From NCBI RefSeq assembly GCF_021991875.1, contig NZ_JAHLKR010000018.1:244615-308614 (forward strand): a DNA stretch of 64,000 nucleotides. The letters run 5' to 3'. Shown piece by piece: positions 53,054 to 62,486 of the stretch (the first letter of the stretch is position 1; every line of letters starts with the position of its first letter). Source of the stretch: Mycetohabitans sp. B8 (lineage in GTDB: Bacteria; Pseudomonadota; Gammaproteobacteria; Burkholderiales; Burkholderiaceae). Made by a program: the position numbers and the translations under genes. The notes under the pieces were generated by a model that saw nothing but the letters and a program-made list of their open reading frames with translations, did not search any database and was not told where the DNA came from.

Positions 53054-54829
53054 ATGCCTCACGACATCAGCCTCATCACCCTGATCGCAACCGGGCTCGG
53101 GCTCGCGATGGTCCTCGGCTACGCCGCGTCGTGGTTTAAGATGCCGCCGCTCGTTGGCTACCTGGTGGCCGGCGTGCTGTGCGGACCCGCGACGCCGGGT
53201 TTTGTCGGCGACGTGGCGCTTGCCGGCCAGCTTGCCGAGATCGGTGTGATGTTGCTGATGTTCGGCGTCGGCCTGCATTTTTCGCTCGACGATTTGTTGG
53301 CTGTCAAGCGCATTGCCGTGCCCGGCGCGATCGTCCAGATCGCGGTGGCGACGGCGCTTGGCATGGGCACGGCGATGTGGTGGGGCTGGCCGGTCGGCGT
53401 GTCGCTCGTTTTCGGGCTGGCGCTGTCGGTGGCCAGCACGGTCGTGTTGCTGCGCGCGCTGGAGGCGCGCGGCCAGCTTGATTCGGCCAACGGCCGTATC
53501 GCGGTCGGTTGGCTGGTCGTCGAGGACCTGGTCATGGTGCTCGTGCTGGTATTGCTGCCCCCATTGGCTGGCCTGCTCGGTGGCTCACCGGACGGCAACC
53601 ATGGCGCGGGATTGACCGAGGCGCGCGCCGCCGTGCCGCAGCCCAGCCTGTGGGCAACGGTCGGCGTGACGTTCGCGAAGGTCGCCGCTTTCATCGCATT
53701 GATGCTGGTGGTCGGCCGCCGGGTGTTCCCGCGCCTCTTGTTCCTGGTGGCCCGCACCGGTTCGCGCGAGCTGTTCACGCTGTGCGTGATCGTCGCCGCG
53801 GTGGGCGTGGCGTACGGCTCGGCACGCCTGTTCGACGTATCGTTCGCGTTGGGCGCATTCTTCGCCGGCATGATGATGCGCGAGTCCGAGTTCAGCCATC
53901 GCGCGGCGGACGAAACGCTGCCGTTGCGCGACGCGTTCTCGGTGCTGTTCTTCGTGTCGGTCGGCATGCTGTTCGATCCCCATGTGCTGATCAACGCGCC
54001 GTTACACGTGCTCGGCGTGGTCGCGATCATCATGGTGGGCAAGACCGTGGCGGCGGTGGCGCTGGTGCTCGCCTTCCGCTATCCGCTGAACAGCGCGTTG
54101 ACCGTCGGCGCGAGCCTTGCGCAAATCGGCGAGTTCTCGTTCATCCTGGCCGGACTGGGGATGTCGGTCGGCTTGTTGCCGAAAGAGGGGCAGGACTTGA
54201 TTTTGGCCGGTTCGTTGATCTCCATCGCGTTGAACTCGCTCGTGTTCGCCGCGATCGAGCCGGCGCAGGCATGGATCCGTAACCGTTCCAGCCTGGCACG
54301 ACGAATGGAATGCCGCGAAGATCCGCTCGCCGCGCTGCCGATGACGGTGCCGCAGGCGCACCTGACCGGCCAGGTCGTGATCGTCGGCTATGGCCGGGTC
54401 GGTCGCCGTGTCGCGCAGACGCTGGCCGCGCATCGGATCCCGTATGTGGTGGCCGAGCAGCATCGTGATATCGTCGAGAAGCTGCGTGCCGAGCAGGTGC
54501 CCGCCGTGTGCGGCGATGCGTCCGATCCAATGGTGCTGGTACAAGCGCACGTCGCACGCGCCGGGATGCTGGTGGTGACGTTGCCGGACACATTCGATGT
54601 TCGCAAGATCGTCGACACCGCCCGCACGCTGAATCCGTCTATCGAAGCGGTGTTGTGCACCGACAACGACGACGAGGCCGCGCTGCTCGAATCGGAGCGA
54701 GTCGGCGTCGTGTTTGTTGGGGATAGCGAGTTGGCGCGCGGCATGACCGCGCACGTGCTGTCGCGGATGACGAGCGCCGCGACTAGGGGGGACGTCGATG
54801 CGAGCGGCGCGTCGGGTCACCTGCAATGA
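53054..54829 (+). CDS. ybaL: YbaL/Kef-type CPA2 cation-proton antiporter (591 aa)
   Basis: Membrane antiporter with an N-terminal Na+/H+ exchanger domain of about 12 helices (residues 1-400; GVGLHFSLDDLLAVKRIAVP typical of YbaL) and a C-terminal RCK/TrkA-N nucleotide-binding domain (VVIVGYGRVGRRVAQTLA, near 440-560). The ion is probably K+. GGAG lies before the ATG. The gene is monocistronic, with a 209-base gap before the phosphonate operon. Confidence 0.93.
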   Translation: MPHDISLITLIATGLGLAMVLGYAASWFKMPPLVGYLVAGVLCGPATPGFVGDVALAGQLAEIGVMLLMFGVGLHFSLDDLLAVKRIAVPGAIVQIAVATALGMGTAMWWGWPVGVSLVFGLALSVASTVVLLRALEARGQLDSANGRIAVGWLVVEDLVMVLVLVLLPPLAGLLGGSPDGNHGAGLTEARAAVPQPSLWATVGVTFAKVAAFIALMLVVGRRVFPRLLFLVARTGSRELFTLCVIVAAVGVAYGSARLFDVSFALGAFFAGMMMRESEFSHRAADETLPLRDAFSVLFFVSVGMLFDPHVLINAPLHVLGVVAIIMVGKTVAAVALVLAFRYPLNSALTVGASLAQIGEFSFILAGLGMSVGLLPKEGQDLILAGSLISIALNSLVFAAIEPAQAWIRNRSSLARRMECREDPLAALPMTVPQAHLTGQVVIVGYGRVGRRVAQTLAAHRIPYVVAEQHRDIVEKLRAEQVPAVCGDASDPMVLVQAHVARAGMLVVTLPDTFDVRKIVDTARTLNPSIEAVLCTDNDDEAALLESERVGVVFVGDSELARGMTAHVLSRMTSAATRGDVDASGASGHLQ

Positions 54830-54903
54830 CCGCCACATCGGGTTTGGCCGGATGTCAAGTGGTGGGGCGAAGCATGACAATATTGGCCGAATATGGGTAA
54901 AAG

Positions 54904-54926
54904 TTATCAACAATTTCTGTGGATAA
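54904..54926. promoter_or_regulatory. Inverted pair of DnaA-box-like sequences
   Basis: TTATCAACA (one mismatch to TTATCCACA) at 54904-54912 and TGTGGATAA (exact consensus on the minus strand) at 54918-54926 face each other with a five-base gap, 113 bases before the phosphonolipid operon. They may bind DnaA and tune the promoter, or be coincidence. Confidence 0.4.
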
Positions 54927-55038
54927 ACCTGTGGTGAACCCAGCCGAAACCCAGTCAATCTGGGGTTCCTCTCGGCATCGCCGTGTTGCGTACGTGTCCT
55001 GAACTGCAATAGGCGCATAGAAGGGATATATTTCCGGG

Positions 55039-55734
55039 ATGGAAAAAGAACAGAACAGGGCATTCGGGACGTCATCCGACATGCCACCGCCGCCTCGGCA
55101 ATGGGACGCGCGACTCGCTCGCCGGCTCGTGATGCCACTGAAGGACACCTCGGTCACGCCGAACCACTTGACGACGCTGCGCCTGTTAATCGGCCTGGCT
55201 GGCGCGGCGGCGCTGGCTGCCGGCGGTTATGGCTGGGCCAACGTCGGCGCGTTATTGGTCGTGTTGTCCAATTTCGTCGACCATACGGACGGTGAATTGG
55301 CCCGCATTAGCGGCCAATCGAGTCGCCTGGGCCATTTCTACGACCTCGCGGCGGACGCGCTGGTCACGATCGGCCTGTTCGTTGGCATCGGGTTGGGTAT
55401 CCCCGCCGATGCGCATTCATCGCTGCCGGCGGCGTCCACGTGGCTCGGCTGGGTGGCTGGCTTAGCCGTGGCGTTGATTTTCTTCCTGCGTATGCGTATC
55501 GAGCAGCGCGCAGGCAAGCCCGGCACGCGCCAGGCGTTTTGGGCCGGCTTCGAAACCGAAGACATGCTTTACCTGCTGCCGCTGGTCACGTTGCTGGATG
55601 GCGTAACGCCGTTTCTGTTGGCGGCGGCAATCGGCGCGCCGCTGTTCGCGGTGTGGGTCGCGATTGACTACCGCCGCACGATGCGGCGGAGCACGGGGGC
55701 GCCCGCGGCGACCCATTGCGGCACGGCTCCATGA
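55039..55734 (+). CDS. CDP-alcohol phosphatidyltransferase-family enzyme (231 aa)
   Basis: Membrane enzyme that moves a phospho-alcohol (here probably phosphono) group from a CDP-linked donor to an alcohol. The family motif DX2DGX2ARX8GX3DX3D is complete: Asp81, Asp84-Gly85, Ala88-Arg89, Gly98, Asp102 and Asp106. About five to six membrane helices are present. As first gene of an operon that makes aminoethylphosphonate, it most likely transfers AEP from CDP-AEP to diacylglycerol or a similar lipid. Its stop overlaps the next start (ATGA). Confidence 0.93.
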   Translation: MEKEQNRAFGTSSDMPPPPRQWDARLARRLVMPLKDTSVTPNHLTTLRLLIGLAGAAALAAGGYGWANVGALLVVLSNFVDHTDGELARISGQSSRLGHFYDLAADALVTIGLFVGIGLGIPADAHSSLPAASTWLGWVAGLAVALIFFLRMRIEQRAGKPGTRQAFWAGFETEDMLYLLPLVTLLDGVTPFLLAAAIGAPLFAVWVAIDYRRTMRRSTGAPAATHCGTAP

Positions 55735-56525
55735 ACAACATGGCCGGGCTGGCCTGCGACGGTGCGGGCGTTGGATATCAGTGCAGCACGATAGTGGACG
55801 CGGCAATGCACGAGCGCATCGCGACGTTCGATACCAAGCTGCTGCGCGACACGTTTAGCGAGCAGGGCGCGTTCCTGTTTCTCGACACATTCCTGGCGCC
55901 GGACATGACCGCCCGGCTCGTGGACGCGGTGCGTCGGGTCGATGGCGAAGTGAACCGCAACTACCTGCCTGGACACAAGCAAGGCGGTAGTGTCAGCAGG
56001 CATGCGATCGACCGGCTTGCACCGGTGATCGCCGAATTGTATCGTTCGCCGGCGTTGATCCGCTGGCTGGAGGCCCTGTGCGGGGAGCGCCTGATGGCCT
56101 GTCCCGACACCGATCCTCACGCATACGCACTCTATTTCTATACCAAGCCCGGTGATCATATCGGCTGGCACTACGATACGTCGTACTACAATGGCCGGCG
56201 ATATACGCTGCTGCTGGGCGTGGTTGACGAATCGTCGTGCAAGCTGGAATACCGGCTGCACACGCGCGAACCGGGCATGCCCGTCGTTGAGGCGGCAGTG
56301 CGGTTGTCGCCTGGCGGGCTGGTATTTTTCGATGGAGACAAGCTGCATCATCGGATCACGCCGCTGGGCGCGAACGAGCGGCGCGTATCGTTGACATTCG
56401 AGTACGTAACCGATCCGAGCATGGGACGGTTCCAGCGGTTTGTATCGAACATGAAGGACGCGATCGCCTACTTCGGTTTCCGGCAAGTATTCCGGCAGCG
56501 GGCTGGCAAGCGAACGCGCGCATGA
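55731..56525 (+). CDS. 2-oxoglutarate/Fe(II)-dependent oxygenase (264 aa)
   Basis: Predicted non-haem iron dioxygenase. HYD in GWHYDTSYYNG gives His147 and Asp149, KLHHRITPLG gives the distal His (206 or 207), and Arg217/218 can bind 2-oxoglutarate. It is coupled to both neighbours by ATGA overlaps. In a phosphonolipid operon it may hydroxylate the AEP head group, or an acyl chain; neither is shown. An upstream ATG at 55716 is less likely because the 55731 start makes the usual coupling. Confidence 0.9.
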   Translation: MNNMAGLACDGAGVGYQCSTIVDAAMHERIATFDTKLLRDTFSEQGAFLFLDTFLAPDMTARLVDAVRRVDGEVNRNYLPGHKQGGSVSRHAIDRLAPVIAELYRSPALIRWLEALCGERLMACPDTDPHAYALYFYTKPGDHIGWHYDTSYYNGRRYTLLLGVVDESSCKLEYRLHTREPGMPVVEAAVRLSPGGLVFFDGDKLHHRITPLGANERRVSLTFEYVTDPSMGRFQRFVSNMKDAIAYFGFRQVFRQRAGKRTRA

Positions 56526-57547
56526 CACGTGCAGCGTTGATTTCGTTGACGATCGGCGCGTCGCTGTTCGTCGGGCTGCTGGCATGGCAGGGTATCGCGC
56601 CGTTGGCGGCCGCGTTGTCGGCCGCCGGCTCCGGCTTGCTGCTCGTGGCCGCATTCCATGGTCTGCCGATGGGGGTTGACGCGGCGGCGATCCGTGTGCT
56701 GGCGAGTGAGCGTTGTGGTGTGCTGGCGGGTGAACGCGGCAGCGTGACGATCGGTGACGCGTTGTTGACGCGCTGGGCAGGCGAATCGGTCAACAGCCTG
56801 CTGCCGGCCGGCCAGATCGGCGGGCCGTTGCTGATGGTGCGGCATCTGGCGCAGCGTCGATTGTCGCTGCCGGAATCGGCGGCGGTGATGACTGTCAGCA
56901 CGACGTGGCAAACGATCGCGCAAGTCGTGTTCGCGTTGCTGGGCCTGGCGGTGTTCGCGGCTGATGCGGCGCATGGTGCACTCGGCGCTCTGCGCACGCC
57001 GTTGCTGGCCGCGAGCGCGGGCTTTGCGCTGCTGCTGTACGGTTTTTACAGGGCGCAACGGCGGCGCTTGTTCGGGCGGCTCTCACGCGTGATGTCCAAG
57101 TTGTCAGCGGGGCGCGACTGGTCAGCGCTCTTTGAGCGCGCCGATGCGGTGGATGCGCACGTGGCTGCGCTGTATCGGCAGCCGCGCGCGGTGGCAGCGA
57201 GCTTCGCATTGAGCCTGTTCGGCTGGATCATTGGCACCGGGGAAGTCTGGCTGATCCTGGAGTTGATTGGACATCCGGTCGGTTGGGTTGACGCACTATT
57301 GCTCGAGAGCATCGGGCAAGCCATCCGCGGCGCGGCGTTCATGATCCCGGGCTCGCTCGGCGTGCAGGAGGGCGGGTACCTGCTGCTTGCGCCGCTGGTC
57401 GGCTTGCCGCCGGACGCGGCCCTCGCGCTGTCGCTGGCCAAGCGCGCCCGCGAGATCCTGCTGGGTGTGCCGGGCTTAGTGTACCTGCATTTTTCCGAGC
57501 GTGGCTGGCAACGCCGCCGTGCTGCGCGAATGCCGGCGGCTGACTAG
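56522..57547 (+). CDS. YbhN/UPF0104-family membrane protein, flippase-like (341 aa)
   Basis: Polytopic protein of the family that includes the transmembrane part of lysyl-phosphatidylglycerol synthases and HpnL. It has about eight helices, with RWAGESVNSLLPAGQIGGP and a late RGAAFMIPGSLGVQEGGY segment, both typical of this family. A role in lipid translocation is a family-level idea. In this operon it could flip or export the aminophosphonolipid. It overlaps the oxygenase stop by four bases. Confidence 0.9.
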   Translation: MTRAALISLTIGASLFVGLLAWQGIAPLAAALSAAGSGLLLVAAFHGLPMGVDAAAIRVLASERCGVLAGERGSVTIGDALLTRWAGESVNSLLPAGQIGGPLLMVRHLAQRRLSLPESAAVMTVSTTWQTIAQVVFALLGLAVFAADAAHGALGALRTPLLAASAGFALLLYGFYRAQRRRLFGRLSRVMSKLSAGRDWSALFERADAVDAHVAALYRQPRAVAASFALSLFGWIIGTGEVWLILELIGHPVGWVDALLLESIGQAIRGAAFMIPGSLGVQEGGYLLLAPLVGLPPDAALALSLAKRAREILLGVPGLVYLHFSERGWQRRRAARMPAAD

Positions 57548-57633
57548 CGCGCCGGGTGGCGCAACGCGTCGATTTGGGCGCCTCGCCCGAATCTGCGAAT
57601 CAACAGTCGTCAACGAATCACACAGGAGCATCA

Positions 57634-58428
57634 GTGCGCGCCATTATTCTTGCTGCGGGCCGAGGCCTGCGCTTAGTCCAGCCCGAGAACAAGCAGTCGC
57701 CCAAATGCCTGCTGCGCTTCGACGGCATGACGCTGCTCGAGCGCCATTTGCAGTTGCTCAGGGCGGCCGGTGTCGACGAAATCGTATTGGCCCTGGGCTT
57801 TCATCACGAGATGATCGAGGCCGAGTTGCTGCGCCTGGGTTGGGCGCCACCACCACGCATCGTGCTCAATTCGGATTACGAATTGGGCAGCGTGTTGACG
57901 GTGCACACAGTATCCGACGCGTTGTGCGCAGGTGGGGATGTGTTGCTGATGGATGCCGATGTACTGTACGACGAGCGTATCATGGCGCCGCTGGTGGCCG
58001 GCGAGCAAGCGAATCGGTTGCTGATCGATCGTCATGTCGAGCCGGACGACGAACCCGTCAAGCTGTGCTTGCGCGACGGTGTGCCCGTCGAGTTGCGCAA
58101 GCAGGTCGCGGCCGATCTACGGTACGACACGATGGGCGAGTCGGTCGGGTTCTTCCGCCTGACCGAGGGTGCCGCACGGCGTCTGGCGCAAATCGCCGCC
58201 GACTATGTCAGCAACGGCCGCGCGAACCTGCCACACGAGGAAGCGCTGCGGGACCTGCTACTCGAGCGCAGCCATGTCTTCGAAGCGGCCGACGTGACCG
58301 GTGCGCCATGGATCGAAATTGATTTTGCCGCGGACGTCGAGCGCGCGCGAACGCAGGTGCTGCCCTTGCTGCAGCCGGTGGTCGTTGCGGGCACGAGGTC
58401 GCGCCGCGTTGAGACAGGAGCTTGTTGA
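57634..58428 (+). CDS. Sugar-phosphate-type nucleotidyltransferase, candidate CTP:AEP cytidylyltransferase (264 aa)
   Basis: Nucleotidyltransferase with the N-terminal LAAGRGLRL signature and [16 protein letters not shown], the LicC/PntC-like NTP-transferase arrangement, plus [10 protein letters not shown] for metal and nucleotide binding. AGGAG five bases before a GTG at 57634 sets the start; the longer ATG frame is less likely. In context it would make CDP-AEP for the phosphotransferase. A second NTP-transferase domain is fused to the next gene product, so the division of labour is open. Confidence 0.88.
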   Translation: MRAIILAAGRGLRLVQPENKQSPKCLLRFDGMTLLERHLQLLRAAGVDEIVLALGFHHEMIEAELLRLGWAPPPRIVLNSDYELGSVLTVHTVSDALCAGGDVLLMDADVLYDERIMAPLVAGEQANRLLIDRHVEPDDEPVKLCLRDGVPVELRKQVAADLRYDTMGESVGFFRLTEGAARRLAQIAADYVSNGRANLPHEEALRDLLLERSHVFEAADVTGAPWIEIDFAADVERARTQVLPLLQPVVVAGTRSRRVETGAC

Positions 58429-58432
58429 ACTT

Positions 58433-60127
58433 ATGAACGCCCCCGATACCTTTGTCGCGCGCGCGCAAAGCCGTGCGGCCCGGCTGCGCCGCCTGCTAAC
58501 CTCCGATAAGCTGGAATTCATGATGGAGGCGCACAACGGGCTGTCCGCACGGATCGTGCGCGAAGCGGGCTTTGACGCTATCTGGGCGTCGGGCCTGGCG
58601 ATCTCGGCGCAATACGGCGTGCGCGACAACAATGAGGCGAGCTGGACACAGGTGGTCGATACGCTGGAATTCATGGTCGACGCGAGCGACCTGCCGATCC
58701 TGCTCGATGGCGATACCGGCTACGGCAATTTCAACAACGTCCGGCGGCTGGTTAAAAAGCTGGAACAGCGCGGCGTGGCGGGCGTGTGCATCGAGGACAA
58801 GCAATTCCCGAAGACCAACAGCTTCATCGGCGGCGAACGGCAGCCGCTGGCGGACGTCGATGAGTTCTGCGGCAAGATCAAGGCCGGCAAGGATTCCCAG
58901 GAGGACCCGGATTTTTCGATCGTCGCGCGGGTTGAGGCGTTGATCGCCGGTTGGGGCATGGACGAGGCGCTGCGCCGCGCCGAGGCATATCACGCGGCCG
59001 GGGCCGATGCGATTCTGATCCACAGCAAGCTGGCGCGGGCCGACGAAATTGTGGCATTTGCACGCGAATGGGCCCATCGCGCCCCGCTGGTGATCGTGCC
59101 GACGAAGTACTACAGCACGCCCACGCAGGTCTTTCGCAACGCGGGTATCAGCGTAGTGATCTGGGCGAATCACTTGATACGCGCGGCCACGTCGGCGATG
59201 CAGGCGGTCGCCAAGGAAATTCACGACAGCGAGACGCTGGTCGGCGTCGAGGACCGGATCGCGTCGGTCAATGAGATTTTCCGCTTGCAAGGCGCGGACG
59301 AATATTCGGCCGCCGAGCAGGTCTATCTGGCCGCGCGCGCGCCGCGCACGGCGCTTGTGCTGGCTGCGAGCCGGGGGCGCGGGCTGGAGGCGGTCACCGC
59401 GCAGCGGCCTAAGGTGATGTTGCCGATCGCAGGCAAGCCGTTGTTGCGCTGGCTCGTCGATGGCTTCAAGAAGCAGGGCGTGAACGATATCACGGTCGTG
59501 GGCGGCTACTGTGCCGATGCGATTGACACGGCGGGCATCCGGCTGGTGATCAACGAGCGGCACGAGACGACCGGCGAGCTGGCGTCGCTCGCGTGTGCGA
59601 CGCAGGCGTTTGAGCACGATACCGTTATCGCGTATGGCGATCTACTGTTTCGCAGCTATATCCTGCACGACCTGGTGGAAAGTGACGCGCACTTTTGCGT
59701 GGTTGTCGATTCGTCGCAGACGCAGCCGACCAACCGGAGCGTGCGCGATTTCGCGTACTGCTCCAGTGACGACGACCGGGGCCTGTTCGGGCAGAAGGTC
59801 GTGCTGCGGCGCGTGAGCAGCGAGGCAGCCGCGCCGGATGGCACGGCGCCGCATGGGCGTTGGATCGGCCTGCTGGGCGTGCGTGGCGAAGGACGCGACA
59901 AACTTCGGCGTATTTTTGCGACGCTGCGCGAGCGCGGCGATTTCGATTCGCTAGACATGCCGGCGCTGCTCAATGCGCTGGTCGACGCCGGCGAGCAGAT
60001 CGAAGTGCACTATGTGCACGGACACTGGCGTGGCGTCAATGACCTGGACGATTTCCGCCGGGCGGCGGATTTCGCCCATACGCAGGTACCGATCGCGCAG
60101 GCGAGCGCCGGAGGCGGCAATGATTGA
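58433..60127 (+). CDS. Phosphoenolpyruvate mutase fused to a nucleotidyltransferase domain (564 aa)
   Basis: The N-terminal domain (about 1-300) is a PEP mutase of the isocitrate-lyase superfamily, forming the C-P bond by turning PEP into phosphonopyruvate. The diagnostic EDKXFPKXNS motif is present as Glu121 to Ser130. The C-terminal domain (from about 307) is a second NTP transferase, with [20 protein letters not shown] and GKPLLRWL. The ATG at 58433 is chosen because PepM homology starts there. The stop overlaps the decarboxylase start by eight bases. Confidence 0.95.
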   Translation: MNAPDTFVARAQSRAARLRRLLTSDKLEFMMEAHNGLSARIVREAGFDAIWASGLAISAQYGVRDNNEASWTQVVDTLEFMVDASDLPILLDGDTGYGNFNNVRRLVKKLEQRGVAGVCIEDKQFPKTNSFIGGERQPLADVDEFCGKIKAGKDSQEDPDFSIVARVEALIAGWGMDEALRRAEAYHAAGADAILIHSKLARADEIVAFAREWAHRAPLVIVPTKYYSTPTQVFRNAGISVVIWANHLIRAATSAMQAVAKEIHDSETLVGVEDRIASVNEIFRLQGADEYSAAEQVYLAARAPRTALVLAASRGRGLEAVTAQRPKVMLPIAGKPLLRWLVDGFKKQGVNDITVVGGYCADAIDTAGIRLVINERHETTGELASLACATQAFEHDTVIAYGDLLFRSYILHDLVESDAHFCVVVDSSQTQPTNRSVRDFAYCSSDDDRGLFGQKVVLRRVSSEAAAPDGTAPHGRWIGLLGVRGEGRDKLRRIFATLRERGDFDSLDMPALLNALVDAGEQIEVHYVHGHWRGVNDLDDFRRAADFAHTQVPIAQASAGGGND

Positions 60128-61289
60128 GGCGGCGCAGTTCGTTGATGCAGCGCGCGAACGCGGATTCGACTGGTACGCGGGCGTGCCGTGCTCGTTCTTG
60201 ACGCCTTTCATCAACTACGTGTTGCAGGCGCCGTCGCTGCATTACTTAAGCGCGGCAAACGAGGGTGATGCGGTTGCGCTGATGGCAGGCGCGACGCTGG
60301 CCGGCCGGCGCGGTGTCACGATGATGCAGAACTCCGGGCTCGGCAATGCCGTCAGTCCACTGACCTCGCTGACCTGGACGTTCCGGCTGCCGCAGTTGTT
60401 AATCATCACCTGGCGTGGCCAGCCGGGCGTAGCCGACGAGCCGCAGCACGCGTTGATGGGGCCGATCACCCCGGCAATGCTCCAAACAATGGAGATTGCA
60501 TGGGAGGCCTTTCCAACCGACGCAGACGGTGTGGGTGCGACGCTAGATCGGGCGATCGCGCATATGGACGCCACCGGTCGGCCCTATGCGCTGGTGATGC
60601 ACAAGGGGAGCGTGGCGCCCTATCCGCTGCGCGACGCCACTGCCCGTGCACGGCGCGCGGCGGTGCCGATCGAATCGATGCTACGCGGCGTGACGTGTGA
60701 CGGATTGCCGTCGCGCAGCGACGTACTGCGCGGAGTGATCGACGCAACACCGGTGCAGGGCAGCGTGGTATTGGCGTCTACCGGTTTTTGTGGTCGCGAA
60801 TTGTATGCGCTGCACGACCGGCCAAACCAGTTATACATGGTTGGCTCGATGGGTTGTGTGATGACGATGGCGCTCGGACTTGCGCTGGCGCGCCCTGACC
60901 TGCGCGTGGTGGCGCTCGATGGCGATGGTGCTGCGTTGATGCGCATGGGCGGGTTGGCGACGCTGGGCGCCTATGGGGCGTCCAACCTCGTGCATATCGT
61001 GCTGGACAACGGCGTGCACGATTCAACAGGTGGCCAGGCGAGCGTATCACCTGGCATATCGTTCGCGGGCGTGGCTGCGGCGTGCGGGTACGGGCTCGTG
61101 GTTGACGGGGATGATCTCGGTGTACTGCGGCGGGTTTTTAACGCCGAGCCGCTCGGCGACGGTCCGCGTTTCGCGTGTATCAAAATACGGCCAGGCACGC
61201 CAGAGGACCTGCCACGGCCGTGCGTGACGCCGGAGCAAGTGAAGGAGCGCTTGATGAACCACATCGCACATTGTGCGGGAGGCCGCTGA
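60120..61289 (+). CDS. Phosphonopyruvate decarboxylase (389 aa)
   Basis: Thiamine-diphosphate enzyme that decarboxylates phosphonopyruvate to phosphonoacetaldehyde, pulling the unfavourable mutase step forward. [17 protein letters not shown] start ([20 protein letters not shown]), [14 protein letters not shown] and the TPP/Mg motif [11 protein letters not shown] with [12 protein letters not shown] are all visible. GGAGGC precedes the ATG at 60120, which lies inside the end of pepM. Its stop overlaps the transaminase start. Confidence 0.95.
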   Translation: MIEAAQFVDAARERGFDWYAGVPCSFLTPFINYVLQAPSLHYLSAANEGDAVALMAGATLAGRRGVTMMQNSGLGNAVSPLTSLTWTFRLPQLLIITWRGQPGVADEPQHALMGPITPAMLQTMEIAWEAFPTDADGVGATLDRAIAHMDATGRPYALVMHKGSVAPYPLRDATARARRAAVPIESMLRGVTCDGLPSRSDVLRGVIDATPVQGSVVLASTGFCGRELYALHDRPNQLYMVGSMGCVMTMALGLALARPDLRVVALDGDGAALMRMGGLATLGAYGASNLVHIVLDNGVHDSTGGQASVSPGISFAGVAAACGYGLVVDGDDLGVLRRVFNAEPLGDGPRFACIKIRPGTPEDLPRPCVTPEQVKERLMNHIAHCAGGR

Positions 61290-62368
61290 TGCTGTTACTG
61301 AACCCGGGGCCGGTCACGCTGACGGAGCGCGTGCGACAAAGCTTGCTGCAGCCCGACCTGTGCCATCGCGAGCCCGAATTCTACGATTTGCAGCAAGAGG
61401 CGCGCGAACGGTTGGTGGACGTCTACGCGCTCGACCCCGCCAAATGGCAAGCGGTCCTGATGACTGCATCCGGCACGGGCGCGGTGGAGAGCATGGTCGC
61501 CACGCTGGTGCCCGAGCATGGCCGCCTGTTGGTGGTCGAGAATGGTGTGTATGGCGAGCGGATCACGCACATCGCACGTCACTATCGGATTGACCACGAG
61601 GTAGCTACGCATCGATGGATCGACGCACCCGATGTCCACGCGTTGGCGGCGCGGCTGGATGACGCGGCACGCGCGCAACGGCCGTTCACCCACGTGGCGC
61701 TGGTGCACCATGAGACGACCACGGGCCGCTTGAACGAGCTCGGCGGCGTGCTCGACGCGTGCCGCGCACGCGGCGTCGGCGTGCTGCTGGATGGTGTTAG
61801 CAGCTTCGGCGCAGAGGCCATCGACTTTGCCAATCCTGCCCTCGTCGCGGTGGCGGCGACAGCGAACAAATGCTTGCATGGGGTGCCGGGGGCGTCATTC
61901 GTCATGGTGCGTCGCGCGGCGCTGGCCGATGCGGCAAGTCGGGCGTTTTACCTGGACCTTGGGCGGCTGGCGCGCTTGCAGGGCGAGCGCAATACGCCGT
62001 TTACGCCGTCGGTGCACGCCTATTACGCGCTGGTCGAGGCACTGCGCGAGCTTGAGGACGAGGGCGGCTGGCGCGAGCGTCATGCGCGTTATCGCAAGCT
62101 GGCCGAGCAAGTGCGCGACGGCTTGGCGCGACTGGGCGTGAATAGCGTGCTGTCGCCGCAGGAATCGTCGGTTGTGCTGCGCGCGTACCGCTTGCCGCCG
62201 AAGATTGACTACGCCCAATTGCACGATGCATTGAAGCTGCATGGATTCGTCATCTATGCGGGGCAGGGCGGCTTGGCGGCCGAGTTGTTCCGCATCTCGA
62301 CGATGGGCAATCTGACGGCGCACGACATGGACCGGCTGCTGCGTGCGTTCGGGCAGTTGCTAGCGTGA
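61289..62368 (+). CDS. phnW: 2-aminoethylphosphonate transaminase (359 aa)
   Basis: PLP enzyme interconverting phosphonoacetaldehyde and 2-aminoethylphosphonate. It begins [15 protein letters not shown] with [11 protein letters not shown], has SGTGAVESM for cofactor phosphate, [11 protein letters not shown] for the pyridine-contacting Asp, and the Schiff-base lysine at about 194 in [11 protein letters not shown]. In an operon with PEP mutase it should run in the biosynthetic direction. It is the last gene of the run; dxs starts 118 bases on. Confidence 0.94.
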   Translation: MLLLNPGPVTLTERVRQSLLQPDLCHREPEFYDLQQEARERLVDVYALDPAKWQAVLMTASGTGAVESMVATLVPEHGRLLVVENGVYGERITHIARHYRIDHEVATHRWIDAPDVHALAARLDDAARAQRPFTHVALVHHETTTGRLNELGGVLDACRARGVGVLLDGVSSFGAEAIDFANPALVAVAATANKCLHGVPGASFVMVRRAALADAASRAFYLDLGRLARLQGERNTPFTPSVHAYYALVEALRELEDEGGWRERHARYRKLAEQVRDGLARLGVNSVLSPQESSVVLRAYRLPPKIDYAQLHDALKLHGFVIYAGQGGLAAELFRISTMGNLTAHDMDRLLRAFGQLLA

Positions 62369-62486
62369 GGCGGCGCGCATTGTCTCGGCCCAGGCGCGGC
62401 GGCGGCACAGCCCGGCTCTGGTGCGGCGGCACAAAAGTATCGACCCAGCAGGCCGGCACAGACCGGCGTTAATACGGATAACTACG

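Noticed and set aside
53158..55138. Long open frames on the minus strand opposite the antiporter gene (294 and 378 residues)
   Set aside because: They are the antisense shadow of a clear antiporter gene in GC-rich DNA. They have His/Arg-rich sequence, no family signature and no ribosome site.
58496..59617. A 373-residue minus-strand frame opposite pepM
   Set aside because: Its composition is that of an antisense shadow; pepM has intact diagnostic motifs on the plus strand.
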